43,611 nucleotides of DNA, taken from an uncultured Rikenellaceae bacterium. GTDB taxonomy: Bacteria; Bacteroidota; Bacteroidia; Bacteroidales; Rikenellaceae. This document shows positions 34,728 through 43,611 of the stretch, one piece after another (the stretch's first letter is position 1; every line of letters begins with the position of its first letter). The notes below the pieces were generated by a model, which was not told the origin of the DNA, made no database searches, and saw only the letters and a list, made by a program, of their open reading frames with translations. The DNA lies in NCBI GenBank assembly GCA_904501625.1, contig CAJGBR010000007.1, positions 1 through 43,611 of the forward strand, written 5' to 3'. The position numbers and the translations under genes were made by a program.

Positions 34728-35668
34728 TGACAAACAATAAACGAAATATTCCGCATCCTGTGTCGCTGCGTCAAAAAATTCTGAATCTCGTGATTCGCCT
34801 GTTGACGTGGTGTGGTATTGCTGTGGTCTATTACATTTTGTTTTATTCGTTTTTGGATACACCCTTCGAGTCGCAACTAAAGGAGGATACTCAGGTACTC
34901 GAACAGCAATACGAAAAACTCAAGTCTCGTTATGATACGATCAATCGAATCATCGCTAATCTCGAATCGCGTGACCGAAATGTGTATATCTCGTTGTTTG
35001 AGGCAGAACCATTAAGTGAGGTGATGACTCAGCGTGACGAATCATTGAAAGATTCACTATTGAAAGTGTCGAATATACGGTTGAATGATTTCTTTACATT
35101 GAAACTGTCAGATTTTGAAACACGTTTCAATGACCTTGAAAAGAAATTGATGTTGCTGTCAGATTCGATTCTACATAGCGATGTAGTTAATTATATTCCT
35201 AAGATTCAGCCTATTACAAATAAAAACTATACATTGTTATCGACCTCTTACGGAATGAGAATCCAACCCTTCTATAAGAGTATAACAATGCATCGCGGTG
35301 TGGATTTTATGGCTTCTGAGGGTACCAGAGTGTATGCTACTGCAGACGGAACGGTTTCTGCTGTAAATTCGCGTAAGGGTGCATCATCAGGCATTTCGGT
35401 CACGATTACTCACGGAAAGAGTGGATATAAAACATTCTACGGACATCTGAGTCGTGCGTCGGTCAAACGTGGACAACGAGTCAGACAAGGTGATATTATT
35501 GGATTGACAGGCAACTCAGGGTTGTCGTTTGTCCCGCATTTGCACTACGAGGTGTTGTTTAATGATGTGCAGGTCGACCCGTTGTATTATTTTTTCAAGG
35601 AGGTTCCACCGTGGGATATGCAACGGTTGAGGTCAATTGCCTCTACGGGTATGCAATCTTTAGACTGA
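34727..35668 (+). CDS. Membrane-anchored M23 metallopeptidase (second of a coupled pair)
   Basis: The 313-residue protein has a similar plan: one transmembrane helix (WCGIAVVYYILFYSFLD, about 24-40), a coiled-coil (QLKEDTQVLEQQYEKLKSRYDTIN) and a C-terminal M23 domain. Zinc ligands are present in MHRGVDFM and PHLHYEV. The stretch before the second pair of ligands reads GNSGLSFVPHLHYEV instead of the usual GNTGRSTGPHLHYEV. Start and stop overlap with the upstream gene means the two are made together, possibly as a hetero-pair. By eye it is a paralog of its neighbour. Confidence 0.87.
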   Translation: MTNNKRNIPHPVSLRQKILNLVIRLLTWCGIAVVYYILFYSFLDTPFESQLKEDTQVLEQQYEKLKSRYDTINRIIANLESRDRNVYISLFEAEPLSEVMTQRDESLKDSLLKVSNIRLNDFFTLKLSDFETRFNDLEKKLMLLSDSILHSDVVNYIPKIQPITNKNYTLLSTSYGMRIQPFYKSITMHRGVDFMASEGTRVYATADGTVSAVNSRKGASSGISVTITHGKSGYKTFYGHLSRASVKRGQRVRQGDIIGLTGNSGLSFVPHLHYEVLFNDVQVDPLYYFFKEVPPWDMQRLRSIASTGMQSLD

Positions 35669-35672
35669 GTCT

Positions 35673-35704
35673 GTTGCACTATATTTAAAATGTTGTTACC
35701 TTTG
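35673..35704 (+). promoter_or_regulatory. Bacteroidota-type promoter of manA
   Basis: GTTG at 35673-35676 and TACCTTTG at 35697-35704, spacer 20 bases, 37 bases before the manA start. Confidence 0.65.
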
Positions 35705-35741
35705 CCGAGAGTTCAATTATAGATGGAGGAGTTGCGTCGTT

Positions 35742-36704
35742 ATGTATCCATTGAAATTTACACCAATACTGAAAGAACGCCTGTGGGGTGGTCGCAATTT
35801 GAGTCAATTCGGGAAACGATTGCCCGAAAATAAATTAATCGGTGAGAGTTGGGAAATATCTTCGGTTGAGGATAATGTGTCGCGTGTGCGAAATGGAAAT
35901 CTCAAAGGAAATAATATAAACGAACTGATTGAGGTTTATATGGGTGATCTCGTGGGTGATGCCGTATATGAACGATTCGGTGAAGAATTTCCTCTGTTGA
36001 TAAAGTTCTTAGATGCTCAACAGCGACTGTCTGTGCAGGTCCACCCTGACGATAAGGTGGCAATGGAACGTCACTACGCCTATGGAAAGAATGAACTCTG
36101 GTATGTGATTGATGCTGCCGAGGGTGCTTGTATATATTGGGGTTTCAATAGACACTATACCAAAGAGGAGTATCTCGAACATCTAGAAAATGGCAGCATT
36201 GAGACAATGCTGCGAAAGGTTCCTGTGCAGAAGGGTGAGGCTTATTTCATTCCAGCGGGAACAGTTCACGCATTGGGTGAGGGTATTATTGTCGCCGAAA
36301 TTCAACAGACAAGCGATGTAACCTACCGTATATTTGATTGGAATCGTGTGGATGAGCAGGGCAATGAACGTGAATTGCACACAGATCTTGCACTCGATGT
36401 TATTGATTTCTCGAAAACAGAACCTGAAATAATACGTCCGAATCCTGATTCGGACTGCACAACCGAGGTGAAATCGTGCAGACATTTTACGATAAATCTG
36501 CTGAATGTGCAGAGAGTTATGAAGCGGACTTCCATTCAGATAGATTCGTTTATGGTGTATATGTGTGTTGAGGGTAGTGTGACTCTCGAAACCGATCGGG
36601 GTGTCGAAAAACTTAAAGCAGGTGAAACATTGTTAGTGCCGGCAAATATTGATGAGGTGTTGATAAAGGGTGAGGGACGTTTGCTCGAAATATACATAAA
36701 ATAA
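35742..36704 (+). CDS. manA: Mannose-6-phosphate isomerase, class I
   Basis: ManA interconverts mannose 6-phosphate and fructose 6-phosphate, linking mannose and GDP-mannose sugars to glycolysis. The 320-residue short form is typical of Bacteroidota. Metal-binding motifs are present: QRLSVQVHPDD, NELWYVIDAAEG and IPAGTVHALGEG. Further upstream LWGGRNLSQFGK and GESWEISS match the family N-terminus. The next gene, dCMP deaminase, starts 8 bases downstream and is likely co-transcribed although the functions are unrelated. Confidence 0.93.
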   Translation: MYPLKFTPILKERLWGGRNLSQFGKRLPENKLIGESWEISSVEDNVSRVRNGNLKGNNINELIEVYMGDLVGDAVYERFGEEFPLLIKFLDAQQRLSVQVHPDDKVAMERHYAYGKNELWYVIDAAEGACIYWGFNRHYTKEEYLEHLENGSIETMLRKVPVQKGEAYFIPAGTVHALGEGIIVAEIQQTSDVTYRIFDWNRVDEQGNERELHTDLALDVIDFSKTEPEIIRPNPDSDCTTEVKSCRHFTINLLNVQRVMKRTSIQIDSFMVYMCVEGSVTLETDRGVEKLKAGETLLVPANIDEVLIKGEGRLLEIYIK

Positions 36705-36712
36705 AGAGAGCT

Positions 36713-37144
36713 ATGGGATACTACGAAGACAAACAGTTGCAACTTGATGTACGTTATCTTAGAATGGCCAAGATATGGGCAGAGAATTCATATTGTGTCA
36801 GACGTCAAGTCGGAGCATTAATTGTTCGTGATAAGATGATTATCTCGGACGGATATAATGGAACACCTTGTGGATTCGAGAATGTTTGCGAAGATGAGTC
36901 TGGAAAGACTAAACCATATGTTTTGCACGCAGAAGCCAATGCGATAACCAAAGTGGCAAAATCAAATCAGAGCAGCGAAGGTGCAACACTCTATGTTACG
37001 GCTTCGCCTTGTCTTGAATGTGCCAAACTGATTATCCAATCGGGCATTAGACGTGTTGTTTATTGCGACCCTTATCACTCGACCGACGGAATAGATCTGT
37101 TGCGTAGAATCGGCATAGAAGTCGAACGTGTCGAGTTGCCATAA
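36713..37144 (+). CDS. dCMP deaminase family protein (ComEB-like)
   Basis: The 143-residue cytidine/deoxycytidylate deaminase-fold enzyme converts dCMP to dUMP for thymidylate synthesis. Zinc and catalytic motifs are HAEANAI (His72, Glu74) and TASPCLECAK (Cys100, Cys103), with the extra Cys-containing segment GYNGTPCGFENVCED typical of dCMP deaminases. Length is normal. It is second in the manA transcript. Confidence 0.9.
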   Translation: MGYYEDKQLQLDVRYLRMAKIWAENSYCVRRQVGALIVRDKMIISDGYNGTPCGFENVCEDESGKTKPYVLHAEANAITKVAKSNQSSEGATLYVTASPCLECAKLIIQSGIRRVVYCDPYHSTDGIDLLRRIGIEVERVELP

Positions 37145-37190
37145 TCGATAATATTTTGGATAGATTAGAATATTTTTGACAAAAAATGTA

Positions 37191-37198
37191 TACCTTTG
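37191..37198 (+). promoter_or_regulatory. -7 box of the SulP transporter gene
   Basis: TACCTTTG, 37 bases before the GTG start. No -33 element at 19-20 bases was convincing. Confidence 0.55.
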
Positions 37199-37235
37199 CA
37201 CGTCATTTTTATTGTTAAAAATAATCTAATTTATT

Positions 37236-38942
37236 GTGAAACTGCAATTTACGGCATTTCAGCCAAAGCTTTTTAATACGCTGAAAGATTACAATCGCCG
37301 CAAGTTTTCGGCTGACTTGATGGCCGGAATCATTGTCGGAATCGTAGCGATACCTTTGGCTATCGCATTCGGAATCGCTTCGGGCGTAGGACCATTCGAA
37401 GGGCTGGTAACTGCAATTATCGGAGGTTTTTTGATCTCGGCATTCGGTGGATCCGATGTCCAAATCGGTGGACCGACCGGTGCTTTCATTATTATCATTT
37501 ACGGTGTTATACAACAATTTGGTATAGCAGGACTTGTCGTTGCTACGGTTATGGCAGGTATTATGTTGATACTTATGGGTGTGTATAAACTCGGCGGTAT
37601 TATCAAATTTGTGCCCTATCCGGTAATCATCGGTTTTACGGGAGGTATTGCATTGACAATCTTTTCAACTCAGATGAACGATTTCTTCGGTTTGGGCATT
37701 AAGGAGGTTCCTGCCGGATTTATTGAAAAATGGGGTTGTTATATCAGTAATTTTAAAAATATTGATATCTGGAGTACAATGATTGGTCTTGTGAGTCTGT
37801 TGATTATTTTCCTGACTCCGAAGATTTCAAAAAAGGTGCCGGGTGCATTGGCTGCAATCTTGGTGATGACTCCAATCAGTATGTTGTTGAATCACTATGC
37901 AGGTGTAACTTCAGTTGTAACAATTGGTGATTTATATACATTGCCTACAGGATTTCCGACTCCTGATCTTTCGAGATTCTCGGTGCCTGAAGAGGGTATA
38001 TTGTCAATGATCAGAACCCTTCTGCCCGTTGCGTTCTCAATTGCGATCCTCTGTGCAATCGAATCGTTGTTGTCGGCAATGGTGGCTGACGGTGCAATTG
38101 GTGTAAAACACAACTCAAATACAGAATTGATCGGGCAAGGTATTGCCAACGTTGTGGTTCCCTTCTTTGGTGGTATTCCGTGTACAGGTGCAATCGCACG
38201 TACAATGGCTAATATCAACAATGGTGGTCGTACTCCGGTGGCAGGTTTGATTCACGCTGTAGTATTGTTGTTAGTGCTGTTGATACTTGGTCGTTATGTC
38301 GAGCTGATTCCTATGCCGACACTTGCAGCAGTGTTGATTGTTGTTGCGTACAATATGAGTGGTTGGCGTAGTTTTGTCGCATTGTGGCGTAACCCCAAAC
38401 TCGACTTTGCCATTCTGATTGCAACATTCCTGTTGACTGTTATATTTGACCTGACAATCGCAATCGAAATCGGTCTTTTGATGGCTGCTGTTTCATTCTT
38501 GAAGCGTGCAAGCGAATCGACCGTTATCCGTTCATTTAAGAATGAGATTGATCCGAGTAAGGAGACTGATGTGACAATCAAGTCAGATGAAACATTGCTG
38601 ATTCCAGAAGGCGTTGAGGTTTATGAGATTGATGGTCCATACTTCTTCGGTATTGCAAACCGTTTCGAAGAGGTGATGAGTCAGATGCGTTCGGGTAAAG
38701 TGAAGGTGCGAATTATCCGAATGAGACGTGTTCCATTTATTGACTCGACAGGTATTCATAACCTTGAGTCGTTGTGTCTGACCTCGCGACGTGATGGAAT
38801 ACACGTTGTACTTTCCGGAGTAAATTCTGATGTGCAGAAGACTCTTGAACGTGCAGGGTTCCCACAATTGCTCGGTAATGAAAATATTTGTAGCCATATC
38901 AATATAGCTTTGGAAAGAGCAAAAACTTTGGTCAAAAATTAA
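37236..38942 (+). CDS. SulP-family anion permease with STAS domain
   Basis: This 568-residue inner-membrane protein has the SulP core (about residues 20-420; GIIVGIVAIPLAIAFGIASG, QIGGPTGAFIIIIYG, GGIPCTGAIARTMANINNGG) and a C-terminal STAS domain (about 450-565) with the IDSTG motif. Members carry sulfate, bicarbonate or other anions; the substrate is not readable from sequence. I use the GTG at 37236 because the first in-frame ATG would remove the start of the conserved N-terminus. It overlaps the convergent efflux outer-membrane gene by 4 bases. Confidence 0.88.
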   Translation: MKLQFTAFQPKLFNTLKDYNRRKFSADLMAGIIVGIVAIPLAIAFGIASGVGPFEGLVTAIIGGFLISAFGGSDVQIGGPTGAFIIIIYGVIQQFGIAGLVVATVMAGIMLILMGVYKLGGIIKFVPYPVIIGFTGGIALTIFSTQMNDFFGLGIKEVPAGFIEKWGCYISNFKNIDIWSTMIGLVSLLIIFLTPKISKKVPGALAAILVMTPISMLLNHYAGVTSVVTIGDLYTLPTGFPTPDLSRFSVPEEGILSMIRTLLPVAFSIAILCAIESLLSAMVADGAIGVKHNSNTELIGQGIANVVVPFFGGIPCTGAIARTMANINNGGRTPVAGLIHAVVLLLVLLILGRYVELIPMPTLAAVLIVVAYNMSGWRSFVALWRNPKLDFAILIATFLLTVIFDLTIAIEIGLLMAAVSFLKRASESTVIRSFKNEIDPSKETDVTIKSDETLLIPEGVEVYEIDGPYFFGIANRFEEVMSQMRSGKVKVRIIRMRRVPFIDSTGIHNLESLCLTSRRDGIHVVLSGVNSDVQKTLERAGFPQLLGNENICSHINIALERAKTLVKN

Positions 38943-40357
38943 TTCGGAGCAGAATTGCTGTTATTGTTGGGCGGTGGCGGAGTAATCCAGCCTCCGCCCA
39001 ACGCTTTATATAGGGATACATAAGCATTGAGCCATTTGCTCATCGCAGCTGATAAATCGAGTTCGGCATCAAACAAGTCCCTCTCCGAATCGAGTACTTC
39101 AAGATAATTCGTAAATCCGCTGGCATAGCGTTTATGCGAGAGATAGGTTGTTATTCTTGCTGCGGCAACAATTTCAGAGTTGGATATGTATTGCTCTTTA
39201 TAACTATTAATTTGTTCGATTGCATCTTTGACCTCTGAATAGGCTTCCAGGACTGTCTGTTCGTATTGCATCAGTTGTTGCTGATATTGTTGTTTGGCAA
39301 TCTGAACCTGACGTCGCAGAAATCCGAATCGGAGTACAGGTTGTGTAATTTCACCCAATGTCGACCACATAAAGGATTTATCCTTGAGTAGCTCTGAAAT
39401 CTTCTGGTTGAACAAGCCTCCTTGTCCTGTCAATGTAATTGAGGGAAGTCGTGCAGCTTGTGTCATACCAATTTTTGCGTTTGCGGCTCCGAGCAGTGCC
39501 CATTGCTGCATAATGTCTGGGCGACGTTCGAGTAGTTGTGAGGGAAGTCCCATCGGAATCTCATCGGGAATGGATTGAAGACTCAGTGGAAGTCCCGTTG
39601 TAAGCGAGTCGGTTGCCCATTGTCCGGTCAAAACAGACAGAGCGTGAATAGCTTGTGTTATAGCGAGTCGGTACTTTGGAACTGCTGTTGCCACAACGGC
39701 ACGTTGTGTGGCAGCTTGTTGCAGTTCGAGTTCAGAGATTGCTCCGAGATTAAAACTCTCAAGCATAAGATTGTACGATGTAGTTCGTGTTGAGAGTGTG
39801 CTTTGGGCAATTGCCAGCGAACGTTTATACTCAAGTAGCGAGAAATATCCGTGTGCAACCTCTGCAATAAGAGACAACCTAATGGCACGAAGTCCATATT
39901 CGCTTGCAAGCAGTTCGTAGCGGGCCTTTTCATTGGCACGTCTGAGTTTGCCGAAAATGTCCAATTCCCAATTTATGCTCAACGGCATCGAGTAGATCTG
40001 AATCGCTTCTGGCGGTTTTATTGCATTGGCTGAAAGATTGCCATATTTGGCAGAGGCTACAAACCCGACACTAGGAGCAAGATTTGATTTGGCCGCACTT
40101 AATGCTAGACGTGCCTCTTCAACTCTTGAGGCTGCAATTGCGACAGAACGATTATGATCAAGTGCTTTCAGAATGAGCTGATGGAGTACCGAGTCGGGAA
40201 AGATTGTCCACCAACAGAGAACTTCATTCGAATCGGATGGGTGAGTCGCCCTGCTGAAAGATAACGGCATTTCGATTTGAGTATCCCGAAATTTTGGTCC
40301 GACCATACAACCGTGAAGTATGACAATAACTAAAGATATGGTAATAAGATGTCTCAT
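38939..40357 (-). CDS. Outer-membrane efflux lipoprotein (TolC/OprM/NodT family)
   Basis: The 472-residue lipoprotein (lipobox ILHGC, Cys17, followed by MVGPKF as in OprM-like proteins) forms the outer-membrane channel of an RND pump. The two repeats of long helices are visible as Ala/Gln-rich stretches around SRVEEARLALSAAKSNLAPSVG and LELQQAATQRAVVATAVPK, then QAARLPSITLTGQGGLF. It is the last gene of the efflux operon, 1 base after the permease gene. It overlaps the convergent SulP gene by 4 bases. Confidence 0.93.
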   Translation of the reverse strand: MRHLITISLVIVILHGCMVGPKFRDTQIEMPLSFSRATHPSDSNEVLCWWTIFPDSVLHQLILKALDHNRSVAIAASRVEEARLALSAAKSNLAPSVGFVASAKYGNLSANAIKPPEAIQIYSMPLSINWELDIFGKLRRANEKARYELLASEYGLRAIRLSLIAEVAHGYFSLLEYKRSLAIAQSTLSTRTTSYNLMLESFNLGAISELELQQAATQRAVVATAVPKYRLAITQAIHALSVLTGQWATDSLTTGLPLSLQSIPDEIPMGLPSQLLERRPDIMQQWALLGAANAKIGMTQAARLPSITLTGQGGLFNQKISELLKDKSFMWSTLGEITQPVLRFGFLRRQVQIAKQQYQQQLMQYEQTVLEAYSEVKDAIEQINSYKEQYISNSEIVAAARITTYLSHKRYASGFTNYLEVLDSERDLFDAELDLSAAMSKWLNAYVSLYKALGGGWITPPPPNNNSNSAPN

Positions 40358-40358
40358 T

Positions 40359-43300
40359 TTAAGATTTATTTAGTGATTCGAGAATTTGAGAATCTTCCTG
40401 TGCGATTAATTTTTCAGATTCTCGTATTTTGTCATATTTGAACCAACGACCTATTGCAACGAAAATGGCAGGATAGGTGAATAGTGCAATTATTGTGGTA
40501 ATCAACATACCTCCGAATAGGGCGAGTCCCATTTCGTTTCGGGCTGTGGCATTGGCTCCCGTAGCAAAAATCAGAGGAATTACTCCGAGTATAAATGCCA
40601 AAGAGGTCATTATAATGGGCCGTATACGCAGTCGTGCACTCTCAAGAGCTGCATCTTTCAGTGACATTCCTTGATCAAACAACATCTTTGCATATTCGAT
40701 GATCAGGATTGCATTTTTGGCGGCGAGTCCGATGAGCATTATCAGTGATACCTGAAGAAAAATGTCGTTGATGTATTTCGGATTTATCAAATAACCCATT
40801 GCAAGAAACAGCATTGCTCCGAAGATGGCAAACGGAATACCTACAATTACGGCAAATGGCAAAGTCCAACTCTCGTACAGAGCTGCCAAAATCAGGAATA
40901 CGAATATGATGGCATACAGAAAAATTAATCCCTCGCCACTGGTATTGACCTCTTGATAGGACATATTGCTCCAAGCGTAACCCATATCATTGGGTAGAAT
41001 CGAGTCGGCTACCTCTATGAGTGCTTGATTGCATTGTGCCGATGAGTAGCCTTTAGCCGGTAGACCTGTGACCTGAGCTGCACGATAAAGATTGAACCGA
41101 TTGGTGTATTGTGGTCCTGTTGTATCTCTCAGCTCGATGAATGTCGATAGGGGAAAGGTCTCGCCTCGTTTGTTGGATACAAAATAGAGATCAAGTTGAT
41201 TTTCGCGTTGTCGATAGTCAGATTCTGCCTGAAGGTAAATCTGATACAACTTTCCGAATCGATTGAACGTATTGACATAGTTGCCGCCGAGAAAGCTGCT
41301 GAGAACATTGTGTACCTCATTCAAATCTACCCCCGTCTTCAGTACCATCTCATTGTTAATGCTGATGGCACGTTGTGGAACATTTGCCGAGAAGGTTTGA
41401 TTGATAGTTTGAATCTCAGGTCGTAGTCGTGCGGCCTCGACAAAACGGCTACAGTTTTCGGCAAGATATTGAGGTGAATTGCCACCTCGGTCTTGTATCA
41501 TCATCGTGAATCCCGAACCTGGGCCAAGTCCCGGAATTGAAGGTGGTCCAAATACATAAACCTGAGCAGAATTGATTGCCGAGAACATCTGTTCGTTAAT
41601 CATCTGGCAGAGTTCATCGGAGGAGTATTGGCGTTGGGAATAATCTTTCAGCGAGATGAATAAAACTCCCGTATTTGTAGACTGACTGCTTGACAGAATG
41701 CTGTAACCAGCTACGCCCGAAATTGACTGAATGTCAGGATTTTCTTCGAGTAATTCAATAATTTGGTCGATGGCTTGTTCGGTACGTTGTAGCGATGCAG
41801 CCGGTGGAAGCTCGATGTTGGCAAGTAGATATCCCTGGTCTTCGTTCGGAAGAAATCCTCCAGGCAGAAATTTGAGAATGGCTGCTGCAGCTATGGCAAT
41901 GATTGCTATGAATATGAATGTGCGAGCCGAATGTCGAATTATTATGCGGTTCTTGTCGAGATACTTATCAACAGAACGGTCAAACCATCGGTTAAATTTG
42001 CCGAATAGTTTGTTCGCTTTTGATGACTTTTTATCGGGGTTCTTACGCATCAGAATTGCACATAAGGCAGGACTCAATGTCAGCGCATTGATACTTGACA
42101 ATGTGACCGAAAAAGCAATGGTCAGAGCAAACTGTTGATATAGTTTTCCTGCAGCTCCAGGCATTAAACCTACGGGTAGAAATACTGCAATCAATACGAC
42201 GGTAGTGGCAATGATGGGTGAGGCAACTGTGCGCATTGCCATAATCGTTGCTGCTCGGGGCGACATACCTTTTGATATGTTAACCTGTACAGCCTCTACC
42301 ACGACAATGGCATCGTCGACTACGAGTCCAATGGCAAGTACCAGAGCTAACATTGAAAATACGTTAATCGAAAAACCGAATATCGGAAACAGCATAAAAG
42401 TCCCGATAAGAGATACGGGAATAGCAATGATCGGAACAAGCGTTGCTCGGAAATCCTGAATGAAAAAATATATTACCAGAATTACAAGTATAAGTGCAAA
42501 TAACAATGTCAGAATAATCTCTTCTATACCTGTAAGAATCGTCTTTGTCGTATCGACAATAAAATCATATTTGAGCCCTTCTGGAAATTTTTCGGAAAGT
42601 TGACTCATTGTTGCTTTAACTTTCTGACCAACCTCTACGGCATTGTAGCCGGGTGCAAGGTATATGGGAATTATTACTGAGGGTGAATTGTTATATCGGG
42701 AGTAGATGTTATAGGTTTGGGCTCCGAGTTCGACACGAGCTACGTCTCCGAGTCTCAGCAGCGATCCGTCTGGATTTGTGCGTATAATGATATCGGCAAA
42801 CTCTTCGGCCGTATTGTATTGTCCGGGCATTAGAATCGTGTAGGTAAATTCAGTGTCTTTTGGTGCGGGCTGGGCTCCGAGTTGGCCTCCGGGAACAATT
42901 TGACTCTGAGAGTTTATGGCTCTCTCTATCTCGTCAATCGAAACGTTGAGGTAGTCGAGTTTGTCTGGCTTGACCCATATTCTCATTGCGTATTCACCTG
43001 CCCCCAGTACCTCAACTTGACCTACACCATTGATTCGTTTAAGTTGGTCCTGAAGATTTATCATCGCATAGTTTGAAATGAATGTCTCATCGAATGAATC
43101 ATCAGAGTACAACGACATTACAAGTATGAAACTTGTCTGAGTTTTTGTAGTGGTGACACCTTGAGTTGCAACGATTGGTGGCAGTTCAGGTGTTGCCGTT
43201 GAGACCCTATTCTGTGTGAAAATTGTGTTTAGGTTGGGATTCGAACCGACTTTAAAACTTACTGCCAATGACATTTCGCCGTTTGACGAATTGGTCGACA

Positions 43301-43538
43301 TCATATAAATCATATCGCTGACACCATTTACGGCTTCTTCAATCGGAGTAGCAACCGACTCTTCGACACTCAGTGCATCAGCACCCTGATAGGTGGCGTT
43401 GACCTGTACCATAGGTGGAGTAATGTCTGGATATTGTTCTACGGGTAGATCTATTATAGAAATGACTCCGAGAATCACGATGACAATGGCTATCACCATT
43501 GCAAATATGGGACGCCGAACAAAAAAATTATTTTTCAT
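40359..43538 (-). CDS. RND multidrug efflux permease, AcrB/HAE1 type
   Basis: This 1059-residue proton-driven inner-membrane transporter exports hydrophobic or amphiphilic compounds. The start FFVRRPIFAMVIAIVIVILG, the fourth-helix motif LVLAIGLVVDDAIVVVEAV with the paired Asp residues for proton relay, and the later LIGLAAKNAILIIEYAK are all family hallmarks. Two halves with large periplasmic loops are preserved. It is between the adaptor gene, which it overlaps by 11 bases at its start, and the outer-membrane channel. The substrate range is unknown. Confidence 0.96.
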   Translation of the reverse strand: MKNNFFVRRPIFAMVIAIVIVILGVISIIDLPVEQYPDITPPMVQVNATYQGADALSVEESVATPIEEAVNGVSDMIYMMSTNSSNGEMSLAVSFKVGSNPNLNTIFTQNRVSTATPELPPIVATQGVTTTKTQTSFILVMSLYSDDSFDETFISNYAMINLQDQLKRINGVGQVEVLGAGEYAMRIWVKPDKLDYLNVSIDEIERAINSQSQIVPGGQLGAQPAPKDTEFTYTILMPGQYNTAEEFADIIIRTNPDGSLLRLGDVARVELGAQTYNIYSRYNNSPSVIIPIYLAPGYNAVEVGQKVKATMSQLSEKFPEGLKYDFIVDTTKTILTGIEEIILTLLFALILVILVIYFFIQDFRATLVPIIAIPVSLIGTFMLFPIFGFSINVFSMLALVLAIGLVVDDAIVVVEAVQVNISKGMSPRAATIMAMRTVASPIIATTVVLIAVFLPVGLMPGAAGKLYQQFALTIAFSVTLSSINALTLSPALCAILMRKNPDKKSSKANKLFGKFNRWFDRSVDKYLDKNRIIIRHSARTFIFIAIIAIAAAAILKFLPGGFLPNEDQGYLLANIELPPAASLQRTEQAIDQIIELLEENPDIQSISGVAGYSILSSSQSTNTGVLFISLKDYSQRQYSSDELCQMINEQMFSAINSAQVYVFGPPSIPGLGPGSGFTMMIQDRGGNSPQYLAENCSRFVEAARLRPEIQTINQTFSANVPQRAISINNEMVLKTGVDLNEVHNVLSSFLGGNYVNTFNRFGKLYQIYLQAESDYRQRENQLDLYFVSNKRGETFPLSTFIELRDTTGPQYTNRFNLYRAAQVTGLPAKGYSSAQCNQALIEVADSILPNDMGYAWSNMSYQEVNTSGEGLIFLYAIIFVFLILAALYESWTLPFAVIVGIPFAIFGAMLFLAMGYLINPKYINDIFLQVSLIMLIGLAAKNAILIIEYAKMLFDQGMSLKDAALESARLRIRPIIMTSLAFILGVIPLIFATGANATARNEMGLALFGGMLITTIIALFTYPAIFVAIGRWFKYDKIRESEKLIAQEDSQILESLNKS

Positions 43539-43611
43539 TTTGTTGATTTTTTAAGGTTGAGTATTGTTCGGGAATGATCTCCATACCTGATTTTAATTTG
43601 TGTATTCCCTC
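43528..43611 (-). CDS. RND efflux membrane-fusion protein, C-terminal end only (cut by window edge)
   Basis: The last 27 residues of a membrane-fusion (AcrA-like) adaptor are encoded here in frame with the window edge, ending at a TAA at 43528-43530. The visible EGIHKLKSGMEIIPEQY has the beta-barrel ending typical of these adaptors (a 'GL-KL-xG-xV' type turn). It overlaps the permease start by 11 bases, so it heads or precedes the permease in one operon. Too little is present to say more. Confidence 0.7.
   Translation of the reverse strand, partial: EGIHKLKSGMEIIPEQYSTLKNQQNEK

Noticed and set aside
40477-43076. Open frames antisense to the RND permease
   Set aside because: They lie wholly inside a gene with intact family motifs and have no independent support.

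Overview
This window looks like a chromosomal segment of a Bacteroidales bacterium. The evidence is: promoters with the Bacteroidota -7 box TAnnTTTG, most with a TTG or TTTG element 19-20 bases upstream; few Shine-Dalgarno sequences; an S46 dipeptidyl-peptidase; a methylmalonyl-CoA decarboxylase operon typical of propionate formers; a SPOR-like small exported protein of Bacteroidales type; and a fimbrillin-like surface lipoprotein locus with an OmpA/DUF3575-type partner. A family- or genus-level call (for example a Rikenellaceae relative) cannot be supported from the sequence alone. I see no rRNA, tRNA, insertion sequence, prophage or CRISPR array.

Layout. 1-5970 is mostly minus strand: lipA-lipB-recJ (lipoate synthesis plus RecJ, cut by the window edge), a plus-strand SPOR-like protein, tsaC-thioesterase-outer-membrane protein, hsp20, and xerD. 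6077-9439 is plus: an M23/LysM lipoprotein, a lipid kinase and lipoamide dehydrogenase. 9589-10593 is gapA (minus). 10885-17261 is plus: DPP7-type S46 peptidase, then the operon mce-mmdA-oadG-like-BCCP-mmdB. 17390-19202 holds corA and mqnA (minus). 19406-21179 holds class II aldolase and a SIMPL protein (plus). 21172-23437 is glpK-glpF (minus). 23558-29293 is a four-gene minus-strand operon for surface proteins. 29454-33646 is alaS and gpmI (minus). 33762-38942 is plus: two coupled membrane-anchored M23 peptidases, manA, dCMP deaminase, and a SulP transporter with STAS domain. 38939-43611 is a minus-strand tripartite RND efflux operon whose adaptor gene is cut by the window edge.

How they work together. 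gapA, fba, gpmI and glpK/glpF belong to central carbon flow. mce and the decarboxylase complex take (R)/(S)-methylmalonyl-CoA to propionyl-CoA and are expected to export Na+, conserving energy in a fermentative anaerobe. lipA, lipB and lpd form a lipoyl-enzyme theme. mqnA points to menaquinone made by the futalosine route. Four envelope themes recur: three M23 endopeptidases, the RND pump, small outer-membrane proteins, and the surface lipoprotein locus.

The most interesting locus is 23558-29293. An OmpA/DUF3575-like barrel protein is translationally coupled to an Mfa2/FimB-like lipoprotein, followed by two tandem paralogous lipoproteins. Each paralog joins a fimbrillin-like N-terminal domain to a C-terminal domain that reads as a right-handed beta-helix. 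The three lipoproteins share ordered motifs (RDAF, RP, RNxxT-I-G), so they look like members of one structural family, and the two paralogs carry an Arg-Ala site where type V pilin precursors are cleaved. Function is inferred, not shown.
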